Assembly: GCF_019049245.1 (NCBI RefSeq)
Contig: NZ_JAGMUK010000120.1
Coordinates: forward strand, 35,088-99,087
Direction: 5' to 3'
DNA length: 64,000 bases
DNA from: Streptomyces sp. AC555_RSS877
GTDB lineage: Bacteria > Actinomycetota > Actinomycetes > Streptomycetales > Streptomycetaceae
The notes under the pieces were generated by a model. That model had not been told where the DNA came from and made no database searches. It saw only the letters and a program-made list of their open reading frames with translations. The stretch's first letter is position 1; every line of letters begins with the position of its first letter. The position numbers and the translations under genes were made by a program. Shown here one piece after another: positions 58,423 to 64,000 of the stretch.

Positions 58423-59127
58423 TCAGCCCAGCGCGATCAGGATCGCCAGCAGCACCGCCCCGGCCGCCGCCGGCCCCACGATCTCGTACGCCCACCGCAC
58501 GGTCACCTCGCCCTGGGCCGCCTCCGCCTTCCCCTGGGCCTCGTGGATTTCGCGCAGCTCGTCCATGACCCGGTCGGTCACCGCTCGGACGGGCCCCTCC
58601 GGCACCGCGGTCCCGCCGCCGATCCCTGCGCCCCGCATCCCGCCGGACAGCCCGGACAGGCCGCCGCCGAACGCACCGCCCCGTCCGTCGCCCTCCGCCC
58701 CGCGCCGGGCCTGCCGCCGGGCCGCCTTCTTGCGGCCCCGCAGGGACACGGGAATGGCCCAGAGCTGGAACTTCTTGCCGGACGTGGCAACGGCCTCGTT
58801 CGAGTAGCCGGAGCGCAGCGACGCGACCTGGGCCCACGGCAGCACGATCACGCGGAAGGGGTTGCGGATGCGCAGCCGTTCCTCGTTCGCGAACACGGCG
58901 GGGCGCAACGTGAAGGCCACCACCAGCGGCACCACGAGTATCAGGGCTGCGAGTGCCAGCCACGGTGTGCGGTCCTCGCCGGTGACGATCGCGTCGATGC
59001 CGAGCCAGCCGGTGATGCCGAGCAGCAGGAAACCGCCGGCCATGCCCGCGGGCGACCGGTAGATCCGGTCAGGCGACTGGGGCACCGAGGGCTGCGGCGC
59101 TGGTGACTGGGGCTCCGGGGTCGTCAT
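58423..59127 (-). CDS. PH-domain-containing membrane protein
   Basis: 234 aa. Two helices after a Pro-rich N-terminus (GMAGGFLLLGITGWLGIDAIV, LALAALILVVPLVVAFTL), a bacterial PH-like domain (RIRNPFRVIVLPWAQVASLRSGYSNEAVATSGKKFQLWAIPVSL), a Gly-rich loop and a third helix at the C-terminus (YEIVGPAAAGAVLLAILIAL). The bPH domain family is common in Streptomyces; a role in membrane stress or protein interaction is suspected. Divergent from deoC. Confidence 0.85.
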   Translation of the reverse strand: MTTPEPQSPAPQPSVPQSPDRIYRSPAGMAGGFLLLGITGWLGIDAIVTGEDRTPWLALAALILVVPLVVAFTLRPAVFANEERLRIRNPFRVIVLPWAQVASLRSGYSNEAVATSGKKFQLWAIPVSLRGRKKAARRQARRGAEGDGRGGAFGGGLSGLSGGMRGAGIGGGTAVPEGPVRAVTDRVMDELREIHEAQGKAEAAQGEVTVRWAYEIVGPAAAGAVLLAILIALG

Positions 59128-59253
59128 GGTCCCGATTCTGCCCGAAGCCCCCGCCCACGCCGGTACGAGGTGCCGCCGTACCGGACGAGTACGGGACTAG
59201 TGCGGGACGCGTACCGGATGAGCACCTGATATGTCCGCCGGGGTGTACAGCCG

Positions 59254-59265
59254 CTACGCGCGTAG
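59254..59265. promoter_or_regulatory. CTACGCGCGTAG palindrome upstream of deoC
   Basis: The same perfect 12-bp palindrome as before deoD, here immediately upstream of the -10 (59267-59272). Bound repressor would cover the promoter. Confidence 0.75.
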
Positions 59266-59266
59266 A

Positions 59267-59272
59267 TATGCT
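59267..59272 (+). promoter_or_regulatory. -10 element of deoC (leaderless)
   Basis: TATGCT with 6 bases to GTG 59279; TGTACA at 59244-59249 is a weak -35 with a 17-base spacer. No ribosome site is present, so translation from a leaderless message is likely. Confidence 0.55.
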
Positions 59273-59278
59273 CGGCTT

Positions 59279-60244
59279 GTGACCATGCCCACCACTGCAT
59301 CCGCTGCACACGCTCTCGCCGACGTCACCGCGTCCGACAGCACGCTGCGCCGCTTCCTCCACGGGTTGCCCGGCGTGGACGCGGTCGGCCTGGAGGCGCG
59401 CGCCGCCTCGCTCGGCACCCGTTCCATCAAGACGACCGCGAAGGCGTACGCCATCGACCTCGCCATCTCGATGGTCGACCTGACGACGCTGGAAGGCGCG
59501 GACACCCCGGGCAAGGTCCGGGCGCTCGGCGCCAAGGCGGTCCGCCCCGACCCGACCGACCGTACGACCCCCGCGACCGCGGCCGTCTGTGTCTACCCGG
59601 ACATGGTGGCCACCGCCAAGGAGGCCGTCGCCGGCTCCTCCGTGAAGGTCGCCTCGGTCGCGACCTCCTTCCCGGCGGGCCGCGCCGCACTCTCCGTGAA
59701 GCTGGCGGACGTCCGCGAGGCGGTCGCCGCGGGCGCCGACGAGATCGACATGGTCATCGACCGCGGGGCGTTCCTCGCGGGCAACTACACGAAGGTGTTC
59801 GACGAGATCGTCGCCGTGAAGGAGGCCTGCGGAGGCGCCGCCCGCCTCAAGGTCATCTTCGAGACGGGCGAGCTGTCGACGTACGACAACATCCGCCGCG
59901 CCAGCTGGCTCGGCATGCTCGCCGGAGCCGACTTCATCAAGACGTCCACCGGCAAGGTCGCCGTCAACGCGACGCCCGCGAACACCCTCCTCATGCTGGA
60001 GGCGGTCCGCGACTTCCGCGCCCAGACCGGGGTACAGGTCGGCGTGAAGCCGGCCGGCGGGATCCGCACCTCCAAAGACGCCATCAAGTTTCTCGTACTG
60101 GTCAACGAGACCGCGGGCGAGGACTGGCTGGACAACCACTGGTTCCGGTTCGGCGCCTCCTCGCTCCTGAACGACCTGCTCATGCAGCGTCAGAAGCTGG
60201 CCACCGGCCGTTACTCCGGCCCCGACTACGTGACGGTGGACTGA
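59279..60244 (+). CDS. deoC: Deoxyribose-phosphate aldolase
   Basis: 321 aa from GTG 59279 (ATG 59285 also possible). Splits 2-deoxyribose-5-phosphate into glyceraldehyde-3-phosphate and acetaldehyde. The Schiff-base Lys is in GADFIKTSTGKVAVNATP near residue 225; GVKPAGGIRTSKDAIKFL holds the second Lys. EIDMVIDRGAFLAGNY and IFETGEL are also typical. Length fits the longer actinobacterial branch. The aldehyde dehydrogenase genes 6 bases downstream probably remove acetaldehyde. Confidence 0.95.
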   Translation: MTMPTTASAAHALADVTASDSTLRRFLHGLPGVDAVGLEARAASLGTRSIKTTAKAYAIDLAISMVDLTTLEGADTPGKVRALGAKAVRPDPTDRTTPATAAVCVYPDMVATAKEAVAGSSVKVASVATSFPAGRAALSVKLADVREAVAAGADEIDMVIDRGAFLAGNYTKVFDEIVAVKEACGGAARLKVIFETGELSTYDNIRRASWLGMLAGADFIKTSTGKVAVNATPANTLLMLEAVRDFRAQTGVQVGVKPAGGIRTSKDAIKFLVLVNETAGEDWLDNHWFRFGASSLLNDLLMQRQKLATGRYSGPDYVTVD

Positions 60245-60249
60245 TCACC

Positions 60250-61686
60250 ATGGCATCCGCATTCGAGTACGCACCCGCACCGGAGTCCCGCTCCGTCGTC
60301 GACATCGCGCCCTCCTACGGCCTGTTCATCGACGGCGAGTTCACCGAGGCCGCCGACGGCAAGGTCTTCAAGACGGTCTCCCCGTCCACCGAGGAGGTCC
60401 TGTCCGAGATCGCCCAGGCGGGCTCCGAGGACGTCGACCGCGCGGTGCGGGCGGCCCGCAAGGCCTTCGTGAAGTGGTCGGCGCTGCCGGGCTCCGAGCG
60501 CGCGAAGTACCTGTTCCGCATCGCCCGCATCATCCAGGAGCGCAGCCGCGAACTGGCCGTCCTGGAGACGCTGGACAACGGCAAGCCCATCAAGGAGACG
60601 AGGGACGCCGACCTGCCCCTGGTCGCCGCGCACTTCTTCTACTACGCGGGCTGGGCCGACAAGCTCGACCACGCGGGCTTCGGCGCGAACCCGCGCCCGC
60701 TCGGTGTGGCCGGCCAGGTCATCCCCTGGAACTTCCCGCTGCTGATGCTGGCGTGGAAGATCGCCCCGGCGCTGGCGACCGGCAACACGGTGGTGCTGAA
60801 GCCGGCCGAGACGACCCCCCTGTCCGCCCTGTTCTTCGCGGACATCTGCCGCCAGGCCGGCCTCCCCCGGGGCGTCGTCAACATCCTCCCGGGTTACGGC
60901 GCCACGGGCGCGGCCCTCGTCGAGCACCCCGACGTGAACAAGGTGGCCTTCACCGGCTCCACGGCGGTCGGCAAGGCCATCGCCCGCCAGGTGGCGGGCA
61001 CGAGGAAGAAGGTCACCCTCGAACTCGGCGGCAAGGGCGCCAACATCGTCTTCGACGACGCCCCGATCGACCAGGCCGTCGAGGGCATCGTGAGCGGCAT
61101 CTTCTTCAACCAGGGTCAGGTCTGCTGCGCGGGCTCCCGGCTGCTGGTCCAGGAGTCGATCCAGGACGAGTTGCTGGACTCCCTGAAGCGGAGGCTGTCG
61201 ACCCTCCGCCTCGGCGACCCGCTGGACAAGAACACGGACATCGGCGCGATCAACTCCGCCGAACAGCTCTTCCGCATCACCACGCTCGTCGAGGCGGGCG
61301 AGGCGGAGGGCGCCGAGCGCTGGTCCGCGGCCTGCGAACTCCCCTCCTCCGGCTACTGGTTCGCCCCGACGCTCTTCACGAACGTCACCCAGGCGCACAC
61401 CATCGCCCGCGACGAGATCTTCGGCCCGGTGCTGTCCGTCCTCAGCTTCCGCACCCCGGACGAGGCCGTCGCCAAGGCCAACAACAGCCAGTACGGCCTG
61501 TCGGCGGGCATCTGGACGGAGAAGGGCTCCCGCATCCTGGCGGTGGCGAACAAGCTCCGCGCGGGCGTCGTCTGGTCCAACACGTTCAACAAGTTCGACC
61601 CGACCTCGCCGTTCGGCGGATACAAGGAGTCGGGCTTCGGCCGCGAGGGCGGCCGCCACGGCCTGGAGGCGTACCTCGATGTCTGA
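60250..61686 (+). CDS. NAD(P)-dependent aldehyde dehydrogenase
   Basis: 478 aa, 6 bases after deoC. Nucleotide-binding region IPWNFPLLMLAWKIAPALATGNTVVLKPAE and FTGSTAVGKAI; general-base Glu in LELGGKGANIVFDDAP; nucleophile Cys in FNQGQVCCAGSRLLVQESI (near 292-293); EIFGPVLSVL (near 389). Full length for the family. It overlaps the next gene by 8 bp. Likely converts acetaldehyde from DeoC to acetate. Confidence 0.95.
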   Translation: MASAFEYAPAPESRSVVDIAPSYGLFIDGEFTEAADGKVFKTVSPSTEEVLSEIAQAGSEDVDRAVRAARKAFVKWSALPGSERAKYLFRIARIIQERSRELAVLETLDNGKPIKETRDADLPLVAAHFFYYAGWADKLDHAGFGANPRPLGVAGQVIPWNFPLLMLAWKIAPALATGNTVVLKPAETTPLSALFFADICRQAGLPRGVVNILPGYGATGAALVEHPDVNKVAFTGSTAVGKAIARQVAGTRKKVTLELGGKGANIVFDDAPIDQAVEGIVSGIFFNQGQVCCAGSRLLVQESIQDELLDSLKRRLSTLRLGDPLDKNTDIGAINSAEQLFRITTLVEAGEAEGAERWSAACELPSSGYWFAPTLFTNVTQAHTIARDEIFGPVLSVLSFRTPDEAVAKANNSQYGLSAGIWTEKGSRILAVANKLRAGVVWSNTFNKFDPTSPFGGYKESGFGREGGRHGLEAYLDV

Positions 61687-62578
61687 CCGCAGCAACGAAC
61701 GTCTGAGCGTCTTCAAGACCTACAAGCTGTACGTCGGCGGGAAGTTCCCGCGTTCCGAGAGCGGCCGGGTGTACGAAGTGACCGACTCGAAGGGCAAGTG
61801 GCTGGCCAACGCGCCGCTCTCCTCCCGCAAGGACGCCCGTGACGCCGTGGTCGCGGCCCGCAAGGCGTTCGGCGGCTGGTCCGGGGCGACCGCGTACAAC
61901 CGCGGCCAGATCCTCTACCGCGTCGCGGAGATGCTGGAGGGCCGCAGGGGACAGTTCGTCCACGAGGTCGCCGACGCCGAGGGCCTGTCGAAGTCCAAGG
62001 CCGCCGAGCAGGTGGAGGCGACGATCGACCGCTGGGTCTGGTACGCGGGCTGGACCGACAAGATCGCCCAGGTGGTCGGCGGCGCCAACCCGGTGGCGGG
62101 CCCGTACTTCAACCTCTCGTCCCCCGAGCCGACGGGCGTGGTCGCGGTCCTCGCCCCACAGGAGTCGTCCTTCCTGGGCCTGGTCTCGGTCCTCGCCCCG
62201 GTGATCGCGACCGGCAACACGGCCATCGTGATCGCGAGCGAGAACTCCCCGCTCCCGGCCCTGTCCCTGGGCGAGGTCCTGGCCACCTCCGACCTGCCCG
62301 GCGGCGTGGTCAACATCCTCTCCGGCCGTACGGCGGAGATCGCGGCGCCCCTCGCGGCGCACCAGGACGTCAACGCGATCGACCTGGCCGGCGCGGACGA
62401 CGAACTGGCGAAGGACCTGGAGATCGCGGCGGCGGACAACCTGAAGCGCGTCCTGCGTCCACAGCCTGTGGACAACTGGTCGGCGACCCCCGGCCTCGAC
62501 CGCATGACGGCGTTCCTGGAGACGAAGACGGTCTGGCACCCGACGGGTTCGCTGGGCGCGTCCGGCTCCGCGTACTGA
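61679..62578 (+). CDS. Half-length aldehyde dehydrogenase family protein without catalytic Cys
   Basis: 299 aa from ATG 61679, 8 bp inside the upstream gene. It matches the N-terminal part of aldehyde dehydrogenases (KLYVGGKFPRSESGRVYEV, AVVAARKAFGGWSGATAYNRGQILYRVAEMLEGRR, SPEPTGVVAVLAPQESSFLGLV) but the typical P-W-N-F is replaced by P-Q-E-S, and the protein ends (GSLGASGSAY) before the catalytic Cys domain would start. The tail WHPTGSLGASGSAY resembles the end of a full enzyme. It may be a non-catalytic partner of the 478-aa enzyme. A stop-free continuation is not seen, so this is not a simple frameshift. Confidence 0.85.
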   Translation: MSDRSNERLSVFKTYKLYVGGKFPRSESGRVYEVTDSKGKWLANAPLSSRKDARDAVVAARKAFGGWSGATAYNRGQILYRVAEMLEGRRGQFVHEVADAEGLSKSKAAEQVEATIDRWVWYAGWTDKIAQVVGGANPVAGPYFNLSSPEPTGVVAVLAPQESSFLGLVSVLAPVIATGNTAIVIASENSPLPALSLGEVLATSDLPGGVVNILSGRTAEIAAPLAAHQDVNAIDLAGADDELAKDLEIAAADNLKRVLRPQPVDNWSATPGLDRMTAFLETKTVWHPTGSLGASGSAY

Positions 62579-62595
62579 CAGCCGCCGAAGACCGG

Positions 62596-62635
62596 AGAGC
62601 CGCGCCTCCCCTCCGTCCGGGGGAGGCGCGGCTCT
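62596..62635 (+). terminator. Terminator of the deoC-aldehyde dehydrogenase operon
   Basis: Perfect 16-bp stem AGAGCCGCGCCTCCCC / GGGGAGGCGCGGCTCT with an 8-base loop, 17 bases after the stop and between convergent genes. Confidence 0.9.
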
Positions 62636-62644
62636 CTGCCGCGC

Positions 62645-63052
62645 TCAGCCGTTGCCCAGCAGCCCCGCCACCTGCCCGACCACCGGCATGCTCCCGATGG
62701 ACTGCGCCTGCGCGATCGGCTGGGTCAGCGCCTGCGAGGTGAGCGGCTTGAAGCCGGCGCCCTGGGTGCCGATGCCGTTGTCCAGGGGGTCGACGCCGGT
62801 ACCGGCGAGCGGGTTCGGCTTGAGGCCGGCGACCGGGCCGGTGACGTAGCCGACGGTGCCGGTGAGGGCCTGGAGGCCTGCCTGCGGGTCGACGTTGCCG
62901 AGCGAGGTGGGGCGGGAGCGCATCACGTCGACGACCGGTTCGGTGTCGGCGGAGGCCGACGCCGCGCCTGCTCCCAGGGCCACGCCCGCGGTCGCGAGGG
63001 CGACCAGGGCGCGCTGGGCGGTCGGGTTCTGGGAGGACGCGTGTCGGGCCAT
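62645..63052 (-). CDS. Small exported protein of unknown function
   Basis: 135 aa from ATG 63052 (GGAAGG upstream). A signal peptide (AQRALVALATAGVALGAGAASASA) is followed by about 100 residues of hydrophobic, Gly/Pro/Leu-rich sequence with repeats of L-x-x-N-P-L / V-x-G-x-V (GYVTGPVAGLKPNPLAGTGVDP, MPVVGQVAGLLGNG). No domain recognised. Not membrane-spanning beyond the signal. Convergent with the operon. Confidence 0.8.
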   Translation of the reverse strand: MARHASSQNPTAQRALVALATAGVALGAGAASASADTEPVVDVMRSRPTSLGNVDPQAGLQALTGTVGYVTGPVAGLKPNPLAGTGVDPLDNGIGTQGAGFKPLTSQALTQPIAQAQSIGSMPVVGQVAGLLGNG

Positions 63053-63190
63053 CGTTTCTGCCACCTTCCGCTTGCTTCACTTGCGCATGGTAACGAGGTC
63101 GACACGAAGGGTAGTTGAGGTGTGACGCGCGCTTCAAAGCCGACCCGCGGGGTCGTACAGGGGCCGCCGGATGCCTCACACTGGTGTCCC

Positions 63191-63832
63191 GTGAGCTCCC
63201 CTCCACCCATACCGACGCGAGTCGTGCTGCTCTGCGGCCCCTCCGGCTCCGGCAAGTCCCTCCTCGCCGCCCGCTCCGGCCTGCCGGTCCTGCGGCTCGA
63301 CGACTTCTACAAGGAGGGCGACGACCCGACGCTGCCGCTGGTGGCGGGAAGCTCCGACATCGACTGGGACCACCCGGACTCGTGGGACGCGGACACGGCG
63401 ATCGCCGCGATCGTGGACCTGTGCCGCACGGGCCGGACGAAGATCCCCGTCTACGACATCTCGCTGAGCGCCCGCACCGGCGAGGAGTCGGTCGAGGTGG
63501 GCCGCACCCCGCTGTTCATCGCGGAGGGCATCTTCGCCGCCGAGATCGTCACCCGGTGCCGGGAACTCGGCGTTCTCGCCGACGCCCTGTGCCTGAGCCG
63601 GGGCCCGCTCCGGACCTTCCGCCGCCGCTTCCTGCGCGACCTGCGGGAGGGCCGCAAGTCCGTCCCCTTCCTGCTCCGCCGCGGCTGGCGCCTGATGCGC
63701 TCCGAACGCTCCATCGTCGCCCGCCAGAGGGCCCTCGGCGCCCACGCCTGCGACAAGGACGAGGCCCTGGGCCGGCTGGCCGCGGCCGCTGCGGGCCGCC
63801 GCCCGGCCGCGGCGTCGGCCTCCCAGGCCTGA
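63191..63832 (+). CDS. P-loop kinase, uridine kinase-like
   Basis: 213 aa from GTG 63191 (GTG 63122 gives 236 aa with a non-conserved extension). Walker A GPSGSGKSLLAA near residue 18, then LRLDDFYKEGDD (metal/substrate Asp as in uridine kinases), DWDHPDSWDADTAIAAI and VYDISLSARTGEESVEVG, followed by FIAEGIFAAEIV. This is the uridine kinase/Udk fold, but shorter and more divergent. Its location near nucleoside catabolic genes fits pyrimidine nucleoside salvage. The exact substrate is not proved. Confidence 0.83.
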   Translation: MSSPPPIPTRVVLLCGPSGSGKSLLAARSGLPVLRLDDFYKEGDDPTLPLVAGSSDIDWDHPDSWDADTAIAAIVDLCRTGRTKIPVYDISLSARTGEESVEVGRTPLFIAEGIFAAEIVTRCRELGVLADALCLSRGPLRTFRRRFLRDLREGRKSVPFLLRRGWRLMRSERSIVARQRALGAHACDKDEALGRLAAAAAGRRPAAASASQA

Positions 63833-63893
63833 TCGCGGCCCCCTGACCGCCGTACCGCTGACAACCGCACACGCTGACGGCCGCACACACGAA

Positions 63894-63933
63894 AGCGGGA
63901 CTGGACGGGCCCCCCGGCCCCTCCAGTCCCGCT
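63894..63933. terminator. Hairpin terminator at the right end
   Basis: Perfect 12-bp stem AGCGGGACTGGA / TCCAGTCCCGCT with a 16-base GC-rich loop, 62 bases after the uridine-kinase-like gene. The last 65 bases of the window show no gene. Confidence 0.85.
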
Positions 63934-64000
63934 CCCTTGGTGCTCCCCCGTACTTCCCCCGTGTGGCCCCCCCCCATGGGCCCGTTGGTCCCCCGTGACC

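Noticed and set aside
61679..62578. Frameshifted full-length aldehyde dehydrogenase
   Set aside because: No continuation of the catalytic domain is seen in other frames after 62578; a perfect terminator follows at once.
1..64000. tRNA, rRNA or known riboswitch
   Set aside because: I found no tRNA cloverleaf, rRNA segment or recognisable riboswitch core by eye; a covariance-model search could still find one.

Overview
The window is chromosomal DNA from a Streptomyces or close relative. G+C is very high, with almost all third codon positions G or C, and GTG/TTG starts and GTGA/ATGA stop-start overlaps are common. It carries actinobacterial marker genes: the mycothiol S-conjugate amidase mca, an acyl-CoA carboxylase epsilon subunit, DUF4307 and DUF4389 proteins, an LAXTG-type sortase substrate, a cAMP-forming cya and a 42-residue MmpB-like membrane protein. 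Gene order from about 37.9 to 63.8 kb (hutH, GGDEF, enoyl-CoA hydratase, cya, birA, pccB, pccE, maf, accA, deoR, lpdA-like, deoD, phosphomutase, deoC) resembles the conserved core of Streptomyces chromosomes as I remember it; I could not run an alignment.

Left part (1-20 kb). A thioredoxin-fold gene cut by the window edge is overlapped by a large serine recombinase of visibly lower G+C, followed by a 1066-aa NB-ARC/TPR protein; this is the most accessory-looking stretch. Then come core genes: mca with a small membrane protein, DUF4307, greA, a DrrAB-type ABC exporter behind a striking palindromic site, ilvA, a MarR regulator, a sigma-like protein with a small membrane partner, a cystathionine gamma-synthase-type enzyme, an M48 membrane peptidase flanked by two paralogous membrane proteins, and msrA. 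A 200-bp element with terminal inverted repeats follows msrA.

Middle (19.4-45 kb). A DUF4389 protein, a beta-lactamase-fold hydrolase, a VOC protein, an iron-box-controlled siderophore uptake operon (lipoprotein plus two FecCD permeases, no ATPase), a zinc alcohol dehydrogenase divergent from an XRE regulator, a monooxygenase-globin fusion, a secreted S8 protease, a MacB-like ABC pair, an L,D-transpeptidase lipoprotein, a LADTG surface protein, hutH, a GAF-GGDEF protein, an enoyl-CoA hydratase and class III adenylate cyclase.

Right part (44-64 kb). Acyl-CoA carboxylase genes (birA, pccB, pccE, accA2) feed methylmalonyl- and malonyl-CoA supply. The end of the window holds a nearly complete deoxynucleoside salvage/catabolic route: purine nucleoside phosphorylase, alpha-phosphohexomutase/phosphopentomutase, deoxyribose-phosphate aldolase and two aldehyde dehydrogenase family genes (the second only half length), plus a DeoR-type regulator and a uridine-kinase-like protein. 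The same 12-bp palindrome CTACGCGCGTAG sits just upstream of both deoD and deoC, each apparently transcribed as a leaderless message, which suggests a shared operator. Several dispersed Streptomyces repeats occur, and two of them have become part of coding sequences.
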